From Blattamonas nauphoetae (lineage: Eukaryota; Preaxostyla; Oxymonadida), in the NCBI GenBank assembly GCA_033064195.1, contig JARBJD010000324.1, positions 1-64,000 of the forward strand: DNA of 64,000 nucleotides. The letters are read 5' to 3'. The position numbers and the translations under genes are program-made. Below are positions 9,756 through 20,424 of the stretch, in pieces. Below the pieces are notes generated by a model. It saw nothing but the letters and a program-made list of their open reading frames with translations, did no database searches and was not told where the DNA came from. The stretch's first letter is position 1; each line of letters opens with the position of its first letter.

Positions 9756-11444
9756 ATGAGAAGTTTCAGATCTAATCAATCAAAACCAACATCGACATTA
9801 ATTGAGCAAATCGAAGTGCAATCATACTTGCCAAAACAATGGGATTCAGAACCTCACATCTACTCCATCCAAGAAGTGCATCCAACAAATCCTCCCATGC
9901 CATGCAGAATTGGAGACGAGATTGAAGTTCCATTGTGCTATGACGGTCATGATGTGACTGAGTTTGCGAAGAGTCATTTACGAATAGATCTAACTGTTAC
10001 TGTTCCTTTTTACCAACCATTCGATGGAGCTAAATTTGGGATGATTGGACAATATGGAATGTTCTACGGATATAAATCATCATCAGATGCAATTCGAGAC
10101 ATGAGACTCGTCGACAGTAAAGGAAACATCATTGACAATTCACTACAGAATAATCATGTTCACGAATCATTTCTGTATCACACTTTCAAGTCTTTTGAAG
10201 AGAAAAACAACATGATACATTGCTACAGTCTTTTTGAAAATGTCCAGAGAATGGATCCAAGCGTGTGTGGATTCTATTTTGTTCCAACACTCAATGGAAA
10301 CAAAGCACCTTTCACCGCGACAATTCCACTGGTTATTCCATTTGTGAACCTCCTCCCATTGAGTACCTTTGATCAGTATCCTAATTCCATCTTTGGCAAT
10401 TTACGTTTGAGATTTCACTTGACAACAGATTCACTTGTGTATTGTCCCGTTCGAGTTTCAACTGTTGTTAGAAAAACACTTGAGGTGGTCAGAGATCTAT
10501 TTCCAGACAAAAATATTACTACCATAGTTGATCAAGATGGAATGCATCAACTGGGTGAGAATGAATACTCCACTCTGACACAAGAATTTACCCAAATTGG
10601 AAATCCAGTGATTCAATACGATCAAACTGCTCATCATACAGCCACAACTGTTAATGAGGTTAGAACGAAGGTATCCACTTCAACTGTCTGGTCTTCATCA
10701 GTGGATAAAGTCACATCAGTTTGCTACGGATATCAAATCACTGATGCAACGAAACAATCCCTCTTCAACACATATTCCAAAACTGTTTATGTCCTGAAAG
10801 CAGAAAGAATTGACACACAGTCATTTCAATCACAAGCGACTGCAATGGGAGTGAGATCAAACATCAGTATCAAACTCAACAATCTTATGAATCTAATGTG
10901 CTTGTTCCCTGAAAGACCAAATGAATGTACAGTCTTCAGAAATCCTCATTATGTTGGCTTATTCGAAATGCTTGGATCCAACTTTCCCAATTTCCCAATG
11001 TCAACGATATCACCTGAGTTCTATCAAATGATGATGGTGAATGGTGACTTCATTGGTTGTTCCGCATCGGAAGAATTTGAGAATTCAATTTGTATGTCAC
11101 GTATTGCTAGCCACAATGGAGAGTCGTTTAAGAGAACTAGAGCAGTAACGGATGCAACTTCATTCACATTCATGGTTCCAACAGATCGAAGTGAAATCGC
11201 TGGTGGTGAAGAAGGTATCTCAACAGCAGAATCAGTGAATATCGTCTACAGAGGATCACCAATCAATCAGGGAGAACTCGATCCATATTTCACCTCAACT
11301 CCAGAAGGTCCTCCTCCACCCATTTTGGCATTGCATCAGGCTACATACTGGCTGTTCTGGATTGAGAATGGACAACCCAGAGTGCGATATGTCATTGATC
11401 GTCGACTCCAGGAAGCATCTGAAGAAGTGAAGAGAGGATACTAA
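9756..11444 (+). CDS. Capsid-like protein B of the virus-like element
   Basis: 562 codons, ATG at 9756 behind a T-rich block ending TATAAATG. It is a paralogue of the gene at 7311-8999. It extends past the shared PINQGELDPY block with a Pro-rich link (EGPPPPILA) and an aromatic tail (ATYWLFWIENGQPRVRY), a module also seen in the frame at 9430-9708. The two genes are diverged throughout, so the duplication is old. It could be the major capsid protein, with the other as a second or minor capsid protein; which is which is unknown. Confidence 0.6.
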   Translation: MRSFRSNQSKPTSTLIEQIEVQSYLPKQWDSEPHIYSIQEVHPTNPPMPCRIGDEIEVPLCYDGHDVTEFAKSHLRIDLTVTVPFYQPFDGAKFGMIGQYGMFYGYKSSSDAIRDMRLVDSKGNIIDNSLQNNHVHESFLYHTFKSFEEKNNMIHCYSLFENVQRMDPSVCGFYFVPTLNGNKAPFTATIPLVIPFVNLLPLSTFDQYPNSIFGNLRLRFHLTTDSLVYCPVRVSTVVRKTLEVVRDLFPDKNITTIVDQDGMHQLGENEYSTLTQEFTQIGNPVIQYDQTAHHTATTVNEVRTKVSTSTVWSSSVDKVTSVCYGYQITDATKQSLFNTYSKTVYVLKAERIDTQSFQSQATAMGVRSNISIKLNNLMNLMCLFPERPNECTVFRNPHYVGLFEMLGSNFPNFPMSTISPEFYQMMMVNGDFIGCSASEEFENSICMSRIASHNGESFKRTRAVTDATSFTFMVPTDRSEIAGGEEGISTAESVNIVYRGSPINQGELDPYFTSTPEGPPPPILALHQATYWLFWIENGQPRVRYVIDRRLQEASEEVKRGY

Positions 11445-11522
11445 ATCAAAGATTTATTAGAATGACGAAGTCATAATATGGAATAGAACAAATATGATAT
11501 TTTATTTTTGTTGAAAACACAA

Positions 11523-11933
11523 ATGGTGAAGCGATACTTCTCAATTCAGAATTCTCACACTGCTCAACTTCCTCCAGATTTTACCAATTCCAGAAAACAA
11601 AAATACATCTACTTCCTCGACTGCAAACTCATTCATGTGAAGGAAGAGACTAGTGATGCATCGACAGTCATTTCAAAAGATATTCCACAGCACATCACAA
11701 TCCATGGTGATTGGATTCAAACTGATGCACACAATGATCCATTTGTTGCTTTCTGCAACGAACAGATTGCTAAGCGAAAGAAGTGGGAACTAACTACTCG
11801 ACAATCAATAGTGAAGATCTGGTTCAAAGACAGTTCTGGTGAATCAATTGAGATGGAAACAACGGAGACAATCAATGGAAAAATAACCAAAGAGTATTAT
11901 GAATTTCTGGTTGATCTCATGTTGGAGTATTAG
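11523..11933 (+). CDS. Conserved small protein of the virus-like element
   Basis: 136 codons from ATG 11523; the frame is open slightly upstream but this is the first ATG and the T-rich promoter-like block lies just before it. The C-terminal half (FVAFCNEQIAKRKKWEL, then SIVKIWFKDSSGE and YYEFLVDLMLEY) recurs almost unchanged on the minus strand at 63149-63397. It ends convergently with the S74 gene, whose stop lies at 11917-11919, so the two 3' ends overlap by 17 bases, as in compact virus genomes. No family recognised. Confidence 0.6.
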   Translation: MVKRYFSIQNSHTAQLPPDFTNSRKQKYIYFLDCKLIHVKEETSDASTVISKDIPQHITIHGDWIQTDAHNDPFVAFCNEQIAKRKKWELTTRQSIVKIWFKDSSGESIEMETTETINGKITKEYYEFLVDLMLEY

Positions 11934-12840
11934 TCATTGTTTCGATCAGGGAATTATATTTTTGTATGAGTTCATTGATGAGTGTCTGTTGTTGCCCGAC
12001 AATGCTACTCAGTTCCTGAATGGCTTTGAGACAGAAGCAAGAGAGTTCTGCATAATCAACTTGAAGACAATCTGGATTGGAATCATTCACGACTTCGGGG
12101 AATATTTCTTGGATCTGTTGTGCAATCACTCCAATATGCTTCTTCTCACTTTCCTTCTTCAAGCATTCACATTTCTCTTTACAGTTCTTCAAGTGTTCTT
12201 CATCTGTCTCATTTTCAATTTGCTTTGTCACTTTGTTGATCTTTGAGTCGAATGTGTTGAATTGGTAGCGAACAATTTCGACTTTATTCAGTTGCTCGAG
12301 AACATCGGGGTATGGTTCAATATTCCTTTTGACTCTTCTGTCTGACAGTTGAGAAAAACTTCCTGTTGTTGATATTGAAAACACTCCTGAACCTGTGTCC
12401 TCATCGTAGTAATACAATGCTGGTGAGTCACAGGGAGACCACATAAAAATACCATCACCATTGAACTGAATTCCTGAGGTTTCTGAAATCGATTGTGAGA
12501 TTGAAATGCCAGACTTAAATGTAGATGATGGATATGTTCCTGGATACTTCGGAAGTAATCCCTCTGATATATTCCACTTCGCTCCATTCACATTGATCAA
12601 TCCTCCAATTTCTGGTGTCGTGATCGATCCATTTGTGCTGACTCCTTTTTGGATTGATGATATCGCTGTCGTATGTGCTTCTGTTGTCTTCTGAAGTGAG
12701 TCAATCACTGCCGAATTCTCGTTGGTTGTCGACAGATTGTGATCAATCATTTCCTCAATCATTTGTGAATTGTATTTTTGTCGATTCATTTTTGGTTGCT
12801 CTTTCATTGAAATTAAAATTCTTGATTCCCTTATGAACAT
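11917..12840 (-). CDS. Peptidase_S74 fibre-like protein
   Basis: 307 aa, ATG at 12840. The N-terminal half has helical and beta/Gly stretches (GLINVNGAKWNISEG, NGDGIFMWSPC) typical of trimeric fibre heads. The C-terminal half carries an intramolecular chaperone auto-processing domain of the Peptidase_S74 type. It begins at SDRRVKRNIEP, where the Ser and the Lys of the self-cleavage dyad are expected, and is followed by EQLNKVEIVRYQF, a Cys/Lys/Glu coiled region, HIGVIAQQIQEIFPEVV, the YAEL block and a terminal helix. In known members the domain trimerises, folds the fibre and cuts itself off. A near-identical gene lies at 62204-63136. It overlaps the 70-aa ORF at 12755-12967 in another frame. 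Confidence 0.8.
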   Translation of the reverse strand: MFIRESRILISMKEQPKMNRQKYNSQMIEEMIDHNLSTTNENSAVIDSLQKTTEAHTTAISSIQKGVSTNGSITTPEIGGLINVNGAKWNISEGLLPKYPGTYPSSTFKSGISISQSISETSGIQFNGDGIFMWSPCDSPALYYYDEDTGSGVFSISTTGSFSQLSDRRVKRNIEPYPDVLEQLNKVEIVRYQFNTFDSKINKVTKQIENETDEEHLKNCKEKCECLKKESEKKHIGVIAQQIQEIFPEVVNDSNPDCLQVDYAELSCFCLKAIQELSSIVGQQQTLINELIQKYNSLIETMTNTPT

Positions 12841-12967
12841 ACGTCACAGGCACATTATTTCTGACATACTCAGAGACTAGTGAACAGTTCTCTTCTCTCA
12901 TTGATTCAATTAATGCTTGTTCTGAACATACTCGACGTCTTTCCTTGTACATCGCAGTTGGATTCAT
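12755..12967 (-). CDS. 70-aa overlapping ORF upstream of the S74 gene
   Basis: 70 aa, ATG at 12967 preceded (on the minus strand) by TTTAATTTGTATTAAATG. Starts MNPTAMYKERRRVCSEQAL and is rich in charged residues. The same ORF, in the same overlap with the S74 frame, is kept open in the second copy at 62077-62289, which supports real coding. Role unknown; it may be the first cistron of a two-gene message. Confidence 0.5.
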   Translation of the reverse strand: MNPTAMYKERRRVCSEQALIESMREENCSLVSEYVRNNVPVTYVHKGIKNFNFNERATKNESTKIQFTND

Positions 12968-12989
12968 TTAATACAAATTAAAAAATTCA

Positions 12990-14344
12990 GAATTAGATTT
13001 TCTTTCGTTGTTTTCTCAGTTCTGGATTTTTCACTCAGATCGAGGATCAATGGGTTCGATCACTCATTTCTCAAGAGTGCACAATTCGTTCTAATTCGTC
13101 GTGTTTTAGATTCTTCTGAACTGTAGGATCATTCTGGTATGCTCCGTTTTTTGAAGATTTCGGACTTTTGCAGAGTTATTGAGCGATTCACAACCGGGTG
13201 CAGATCTAGGTAAAAGTATGTATTATTCATCATTTCACTCTCATTTTTATCTTATTTCACTCTTGTTTTAGCTGTTTTTGGTTGAACTTTCACTTGTTTC
13301 GCATTCGTTATTGTTTCATTTTCATGACCTGTTCGCACTTCATTTTCTCGTTGTTTACTCTTTTTTACCACTTCATTCATGTTTCTTTCAACTAAACTTT
13401 TTCTCGAATATAACACACTAATTCCCGTTTACTGAGTTTTCCGGACTTTTGCAGAGATCCGCCATTCAACGGCTCACTTCATATCTCGGAATTTTTCCGT
13501 AATCTTCATCATATCACGTACATTTTTGAATCATTTTCGTTGTTTTTAAGAGAGAAAAACCGGAACACAAGCGACATTTTCACTATTGGTGTCACATTTC
13601 ACGTCATTTTCACGTTCGTCAATTTCCCTCTCAGTTTCATACTTGCCCGTTTCATTGTTGCTTGTTTCGCTTTCATTTACTCTGTTTTTGTGAAAAAAGT
13701 GATGAAAAGTTGACTAAAATGATGTGCTAGTGAAGTGAGAACGGCCCACAAAATGGAAGTGAATTGAGCAAAATGAAGAGGAGTAATGGTTCAACTCGAG
13801 GTGAAATGTGGAGAGAATGATGTGAGAAAGAAGGGACTGAAGTGGTGTTCAAACATGCAAACACTGTGAAAAGCTGTGAAATGACGAATCAAAAAAGTGA
13901 AATTTTGAGACAACTATCCGACAAAAAATTCTGAAAATTCAGGCACACCTTCCTCTAACAACGAGAAAGAAGGCGCAATCTGTGAAAATCGGGGCAAAAA
14001 TCTAATAGTGTGCAAGTTGTGAAGAAAAGAGTCGTCAAAACGGTGATGTGAAGAACCAACAAAATGAAACTAAGGAAATGCACTATACGTCTCGCGTTGA
14101 CTTATGTTCGTTAAAATGATGCAATAACGGAGTAAATGAAGTGAAAGTAGTGAAATGTGAAAATTCATGAAAAAGTGTCCGAATGTAGAGGTGTCAAAAG
14201 TTTTCAGAGATGAATGACACAAAAAGACGCCAACTAGCGTTTTCACACCCAAAAACACCATTAGACGACGAAAAGTGATCAAAAGGACATAGTCCCGGAC
14301 GTCCATACCTTTTCTAAAAAAATCTCGAAAAACTCGAAAAAACC
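12990..14344. repeat. Strand-skewed non-coding flank of the virus-like element
   Basis: No gene. From about 13230 to 13690 the plus strand is full of pyrimidine words (CACTTCATTTTC, TTTCACTT). From about 13690 to 14200 it is full of the reverse words (GAAGTGAAAATG, AAAATGAAG). The stretch is thus a loose inverted repeat with a composition switch near 13690. The phrase CGGACTTTTGCAGAG occurs twice (near 13164 and 13442). The same layout is seen in the second copy, with its switch near 60230. Confidence 0.55.
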
Positions 14345-14938
14345 TCATAGATGTTTCAATAAACCGAACTTTTCATAAATCCGTAACATGGGGCTTGAAA
14401 AATATACATTGGTCAAACTAAGAAAAATAAAATTTGGTTCCGCGCCGAAACCCCTGTGTCGGGAGAAAACCTCAAAATACTGTTTCCTTTAGGCATCCAC
14501 ATATTTTTCTCAACTTTTGCCCTCATTTCTCCACAACCAGCCATCAGTTTTGAATCAAATAAAATGCATTGTGATCGTAAAGATCTCGACAAAAGCTGCT
14601 CAAAAATAAACCGCTTTTTTCTAAGATTTTTTGTCGAGAAAAATATGGGTTTTTTCCATTATCCCAAATATCCAGAATTTTTTCTCCAATTTTTTCAAAA
14701 TGTTCATTTCGCCAAAAAAACGTTTTTGTGAAAACTCCATCAAAATCGGTTCACTGGTTGTTGAGATATTGCCGAAACGAATTTTTTTTATCGGGCAAAG
14801 GGGGTATTTTGAGGTTTTCTCCCGACACAGGCGTTTTGGCGCGGAACCAAATTTTATTTTTCTTAGTTTGACCAATATATATTTTCAAGCCCCATGTTAC
14901 GGATTTATGAAAAGTTCGGTTTATTGAAACATCTATCA
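14345..14938. mobile_element. Fold-back (long inverted repeat) element
   Basis: Two near-perfect arms of about 135 bases, 14345-14480 and 14804-14938, face each other. They begin TAGATGTTTCAATAAACCG on each side and end around CTCAAAATAC. The ~325-base centre holds no convincing gene. Flanks suggest a 3-base target duplication (TCA). A non-autonomous fold-back or large MITE is the simplest reading; superfamily unknown. Confidence 0.8.
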
Positions 14939-14939
14939 A

Positions 14940-15430
14940 TGGGTCGGATCAAACCAAAAATCTCAGAAGTGCTTTTATCGAAAATCCTACCTTTCAAAAT
15001 GATTTCCGTCGCAATCAAACGTGTTTGAACACAATTTGAGCTATAAAGCGGTTCATAGTGGCGAAATCTGAACATCGACTTTTTCGTCACTTTTTGGACC
15101 AAAGTTCGGTATGCAGTTCGACGAATTCTCAACCGATTTTGATCAAACCTCTTTTGATCGATGACCTACAGTGTCCCCGAGATTTTAGAATTTTTTTCAG
15201 AATTTTTCGAAATGGTTCTCACATTGGATTTCTGTGATTTGTGGTAAAACAGGGAAAAACACCAAAAAAGCGCCAACATTTTTTCGAATGTTGTCAAAAT
15301 TTGCTTCAAAATTGACACTTTTCACGAGGTCAAAATATTGGACATATTTTTAGAATTTAGGCCAAATATTGATGTCATCAAAATGTCATAAATTCCTTTT
15401 AATACAAGATACAAAATTGGTCAATCGGAC
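14940..15430. repeat. Dispersed repeat, copy 1
   Basis: About 490 bases that reappear in reverse orientation at 53795-54300, including the words TTAATACAAGA, TTTGAAGCAAA / TTTGCTTCAAA, AAAATTGACAC, AGTTCGGTA and CTTTTTCATCAC-like stretches. One edge is marked by GGTCAATCGGA at 15418. It abuts and ends the beta-helix pseudogene next door. No coding potential seen. Confidence 0.7.
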
Positions 15431-17695
15431 TTGACTTTTAGTTTTGATTTCAATGACAATTTCAGATTGGTTCTCCAGTCTTCTTCTATACTACTGAGAC
15501 AAGCTTTCACTGTTCCTGTTCCTGATGTTCCTGTGCTGAATGTGATCTCGAAGGATCGAGACGACGAGAGACACACGGTGAACGTGTCACCAGAAGGAAA
15601 GTTCGAGCCAACAACAGAAATCGAAAACGAGTCCGATGAGCCTTCACTTGGCAGAGAGAACAAGGTGATCACAGGAGGAGACGGAACATCAAAAGTGACA
15701 CCAGAGTCAATCACAATCGGAACTGATTTGCACGACGCTGATTGCACAGAGTATGTCGTCCCAAACAACAGATGAGTCGTATTCTCTTCCCATCCAACTG
15801 GGAACACAATCGAACAAGTTGTCGAATCAGTGATCGAGAGGTCACATTCCAACGCAGCGGCCCTGTCCAAAGACTTGAAGTGGATCGTTCCTGTTCCAGT
15901 GGGGAGTAAGAATCCACCAAAGACGACAGCCATCACTTCTTTCGGTCCCTTCAGTGAGCGAGAGACGACAGACGCGATTCGAACTTGTTCAGAAGGAGTG
16001 GTGAAGGTGAGAATGTTAAATCGTCGAATGTCATTTTCGTTCCATCCTTCTTGTGTTCAATTCGAATGATTTCAGATTCTGCCGACCAGTCCAGTCTTCC
16101 TTCGGCATCAGATGGATAAAGAGGCGCATCTCCAACCAAAGTCTGCGAGTCGGTGCGAGACAACGAAATGTTGACTTGAAGTCCATTGCTCTGAACGAGC
16201 ATCGAATAACTTCCTTCCAGAAGTGTCACTCCCTTCACTGTGATTGTTGTCGTGTTCGCATCTTTTGGAATCGCTGTTGCAGAGAAGAGCTGAGGTTGAA
16301 CCTCCCCAGGAAGCACGAAGGAGCGGAGTTTGTATTCGGCTTCTGGATGAATCCCATCTGTTCCCGACGATACGGTCGCTATTCCAATCGACGAGTTATG
16401 TCCACTCGCGTCGAACACCACGAACACCAAACGAGGCACAAGGCAGCCTTCCAACAGAACCCCCATCGCTCCTCCAATCACTTCCTTCGTCCTCACTTTC
16501 ACTGATGCTACATTTCCATTGATCGTGACTGTGCATGCTTCGACAGTCGGTTTGGACGTGATCTGCGAGACGAGTGTGCTGTTCGCTGTCATCGTCGGTT
16601 GAAAATATACATTCGGAGCACCCGACGTCGAAGTTTCAACATTTTCAGCCGAACAGCCTCGAAAGAGAAGAGATGTCAGAAAAGTGAAGGACGTGATCAT
16701 GGAAATGCCGAGTGTTGCGCTCTCGATCACCTTGAAGTCGACAAACGAGCAATTAGTGACAGTTGCGACGGAAATGTTGTAAATCGCGACAGCAGAGGCA
16801 TATTGTGCCTCAGCTTTCTCAAAACAGAGTCGCTGATCGACGCCAACGTTCACTTTCCGTTGATCACACATCCGCCATAGTTCGTTCGTAGTTCCGTTGA
16901 TTTACATTCCGTGAACGTCAGCTGATCAATTTCGAGCTTATTTTGCGTATTTTCTGGGCAGATGATGTTTATCGTGCCTCCATCATCGTTCTCGGCGGTG
17001 ACATGGTTGACGTGGAAGGAACACTGTCGGACAGTGAGGGAGGCCCCAGAAGACATAAATATCGCGCCTCCGCCATTGAATGAGCCGACTGCGGTGATCA
17101 TCTCTCGGAAGGTGCAGAGGGTGAAGGTTGGGGAGGTGATCGGAGATGAGGCGTCGAAAGTGAAGCGCTGAGATGATGTTGTGTAGTTCTTGTTGGGATA
17201 TGAAGCTGGTGCATTCGATTCGCGGATGCAGGAAGTGAAGGTGGTGTTCAGGCAGGCCAGATTTCCTCCAAGATTCGCATCCAACATTGTCGTCCCACTG
17301 TCATGATTCGAGCTTCGCGACACGCAACACCCAATTCTGTTTTGCTGTTGCAAACTCCCAAACCTGTTCTGGTTTCCCCAAATTGGAGTTCGGTTGCTGG
17401 AAGTGAGCTCAGAAGTTGAGCTAGTCGGCTGGAGACACGGGCTGTGGTGAAGTTCGGAGTGGTTTCTAACATGGGAAATTGCTGCAGAGATCAGTGGGTG
17501 ACTCCTTGCGTGATATTTCTCATGATCGGCATGGATGGACCAGGAGAGAATCATGACACAAATTTTGTGAGTTTCCAGCAATTCATCACTTGTGGGCAGG
17601 GAGACTCTCCAAGCCTGCAACACATTTCTGAGGTGTGAGTTGAGATTTCGTGATTGAATTTCATCATTAATTCGGTAGATCACGACTCGTTGCAA
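15421..17695 (-). pseudogene. Broken beta-helix surface-protein gene
   Basis: Read from 17695 down, the pieces are an N-terminal repeat part (16850-17695), a middle part (15951-16871) and a C-terminal part (15421-15936), each in a different frame, so there are at least two frame changes, near 16.86 and 15.94 kb. Content matches the plus-strand gene at 41.6-48.4 kb: a GCCVSRSSNHDSGTTMLD block (there GCVVSHCTNHQDGTAMLN), beta-helix signatures such as FNGGGAIFMSSGASL and NYGGCVI, the TSGAPNV block (there TSGSPNV), and the late block FGTTYSVQSA (there LGRTYTLKA). The membrane anchor is absent because the gene runs into the dispersed repeat at 15430. The host function would be a surface ectodomain with right-handed parallel beta-helix repeats; the ligand is unknown. 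Confidence 0.7.
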
Positions 17696-17699
17696 TCAG

Positions 17700-18290
17700 G
17701 AGAGATGGAGCAATATATTCGAATTGTGGAGGAGAGATGGCACGAGATTCGGAAGGTAGATCAGAAAAGTGAGCAGCGCCACGAGAGAATCAGAGAGTAA
17801 CATCGAGGGAGGTCAGAGATCGAGTGTCGAGGATCAATCTGAAGGATGATTAGAAGAGAAGGCAATCATGAGAAGAATTATATTAAGGATAGATTAACCA
17901 TGCCAAAATAGGACTGAAGAGTGTGATCAAGGGAAGAAATCTCGAAGATAAACAAAGAATTGAACAACGAATGGAAACCTGCAGAATCTATCACTCAAAC
18001 AGTTCAAATTTCGTCAAGAATAGGCCAATGAGATCCTTAGTGACGAAATTGATATAATTGGAGACAAACAAGCGTGATTTGACCTGATCTTCACGAAGAT
18101 CTGAATGAAGACTTATTGTCGGATGACAGAACACAATGTTAGCATGAAACTGATTGAAAATTAAAATTTACACGGATATTGGGTCTTTCACTTCGGAATT
18201 CTGAATTATTCCAAATTTGAACAGTAGAAAGTTTCTGAGATCAAAAAAGCTGAGATCGATGAGATCAGTATCAAAGGTCTGGTTATGAAT
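17700..18290. other. Gene-free spacer
   Basis: About 590 AT-rich bases upstream of the beta-helix pseudogene. Many short GAGA/AGATC words; no frame with gene-like composition, no inverted repeat found by eye. Confidence 0.5.
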
Positions 18291-18749
18291 CTTTGGCATG
18301 GGTTAAGTAAGTCGGGTTAAGTTAAGAGAGTCGGGTTGGAGGTTAAGAGAGTCGGGTCAACAGTATTTCAGATATCATTTTCAAGTCACGAGATAATTAT
18401 GATATTATTCTTTTTTGTTGACATTAACATCGTTTTCCAGCTGAATGATCGAGGAAAGTGTCTCTGATTCACTACGATCCTCATCTCATTTTTTTCTGTT
18501 TTGAGTTCTAGGTCGTTTGAAAATCTATGATCGAGCAAGTATCAGAATATTGATGGAATCTCACAAATGGACGTATATACGATATAAAATTCACTTTTTG
18601 TTGACAATAGAGAGAAAAAAGTGACAAAGAAAAAGTTGACTTTTTCCACTCTTTTGATCAGCAATTCCTTGTGAAATGTCATCTCGTGTAATGAAAACAA
18701 CATTAAAATGATTGGTACTTTGTTCAGTGTTAATTTGATATATCGTTCC

Positions 18750-20424
18750 TATACTGGACTGACCGAGGTGACCGGTCACTTTTTTCAAAAAAGTACTGAC
18801 GGTCAGTGACCGGGGGTTTTTAAAATATGGGTCAGATCTCAGAGGTGACAAGAAGAAATTGAAAGGTAAGACTTCATCTTCTTTGAAGAAACGATTGTTG
18901 ATCGAGTTCTAAGGGCATATCTGGTTGATTTCTGGAAATAGAGACCAAAACTGAAAAAAGGATGAGTGACCTCATCGTGATTGGGCTGATCATAATTGTT
19001 TCTGTTCATTTCTCCATTAAACCTTCATTCTATGAGTCGAAGTTGATACGAATAGCATTTAACAAACAATAAACGAATTGGAGAGATATTTTGAGAAATG
19101 AGTGAACGAAGAGTGAATCTGGACCGATCTTCCTGCATATCCTCATTTTTGTTCTAAATTAGAGTAAATACGAAAAGAGAGAGGTAAAAAACGGGGACAC
19201 GACGTACGGTCAGCGCAGTTCATCATCAGATTGTCCAATCTGGATCAGCGGTTGATCTTTCTCGTTTTTAACATTATATCAATCATCGACGGTGTTACAA
19301 CTTCGAGAAAAAACAAAAAGGAGATGTTATATGAGAGTGAGATAAACCGTGACAGCATTTTGGCAATGTCTCGTCTGATCATGACGGGTGGTTTGATAAT
19401 ATCCATTTCAGATGGTTTCCATCATTAATTAAGTCCTAAATAAGAGAAAATCAATAAAGAGAGAGGTTAATCGAGAGAGAAACAAACTGTACGAACAGTT
19501 GTGCGGTTCGATATCCGATCAGAACAGCCCGTTTGATCCATCTCACTTCACATCTCGAATATTACATACTATGTCTTAAAAATAGATAAAAACAAAAAGG
19601 AGAGAGGTAACAAGAGAGAGAAACATACCGTGTGAACAGTTCAGCCACTCACTGTCCGATCAGGACAGACTGTGAGATCATTCTCATTTCACAAAGTATC
19701 TATCGTGAATGAAGTCCTGAATCATTTATAAACCGAAAAAGAGAGAGGTAAAATGAGAGGGAGACAAACTGTGACAACACTTCGCATCAGATTTCTTGAT
19801 CAATCCGGACAGTTTGATCATAGTCATGTCACATTCGATCTATCTAACATTGAGTCAAAAAAATGAGAAAAAGCAAAAAAGAGGAATGAAAAATAAGAGA
19901 GAAGTATGCCATAAACGCTCTTGATCGTTCCATTGTCCAATCAGGACTGGTGGTTCGATCCTTCTCATTTCTCCATTCTATTTATCATCGTTTTTATTCT
20001 AAAGAAGAGAAACAACAAAGAGAGAAATGATAAAATAGAGTAAGGCACACAGCGACGGCAGATCACAGCTCATTGCCCCAACAGAGCTGGTGGTTTGATC
20101 CTTCTCATTTCACCATTGTATCATCCTTGGATTGTTTTCTAAATAAGAGGAACAACAAAGAGAGAGAGGTTAAAGAGAGTAAGACATACGATGACAGCGT
20201 TTCATCAACTCAATGCCCCAAGAGGAGAGGCGGTTTGATATTTCTGATTTCATCATACTAACATTCTTCAATTGAGTTCGAAATAAGATAAACAACAAAA
20301 AGAGACAGGTTAAAGAGAGGAAGACATACGATGAGGGCATTTCAGGATCTCAGCACTTGATCTGACCCTTAGAAGCAAAGGTCACTGACACTGACCGAGC
20401 TCATGAGCTCGGTCAGTCCAGTAT
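18750..20424. mobile_element. Non-autonomous hAT-like element, 1675 bp
   Basis: Perfect 18-bp terminal inverted repeats TATACTGGACTGACCGAG (18750-18767 and 20407-20424), flanked by the 8-bp direct repeat ATCGTTCC (18742-18749 and 20425-20432). An 8-bp target duplication is the mark of hAT and a few other DNA transposon superfamilies. There is no transposase frame. Most of the interior is a tandem array with a period near 141 bp. A related end-like piece lies at about 51705-51770. Confidence 0.8.
19150..20400. repeat. ~141-bp tandem array inside the hAT-like element
   Basis: About nine diverged units. The marker word AGAGAGAGGT falls at 19176, 19458, 19599, 19740, 20161 and 20301, i.e. at multiples of 140-141. 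Each unit also has a GGTTTGATCC-like word followed by TCTCATTTCAC. No coding content. Confidence 0.85.

Larger units (their letters stand above)
6134..14344 (+). mobile_element. Virus-like element, Polinton-like, left copy
   Basis: This is a compact block of tightly spaced genes, unlike the intron-bearing host genes around it. In order it has a small ORF, two MAPG-type small proteins, two paralogous 562-aa capsid-like genes, a small conserved gene, and on the opposite strand a Peptidase_S74 fibre-like gene overlapping a 70-aa ORF. Most genes are preceded by the same T-rich block ending in TAAATG or TAAAATG. A long non-coding flank runs to about 14344. I do not see a DNA polymerase, integrase, packaging ATPase or protease in this copy, so it is a structural-gene segment rather than a full element, and its left limit is uncertain. 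Family placement (Polinton or polinton-like virus) is inferred from gene content and the S74 protein; I could not confirm a double jelly-roll fold. Most frames are open and a second copy at 59.5-63.4 kb is very similar, so insertion looks fairly recent. Confidence 0.6.

Noticed and set aside
13040-13075. tRNA-like B-box word GGTTCGATCAC
   Set aside because: No matching A-box or cloverleaf could be laid out around it; no tRNA gene is supported anywhere in the window.
14456-14939. Frames of 62-98 codons on both strands in the fold-back element
   Set aside because: Low-complexity Phe/Lys/Asn composition and overlap of several frames; they come from AT-rich inverted arms.
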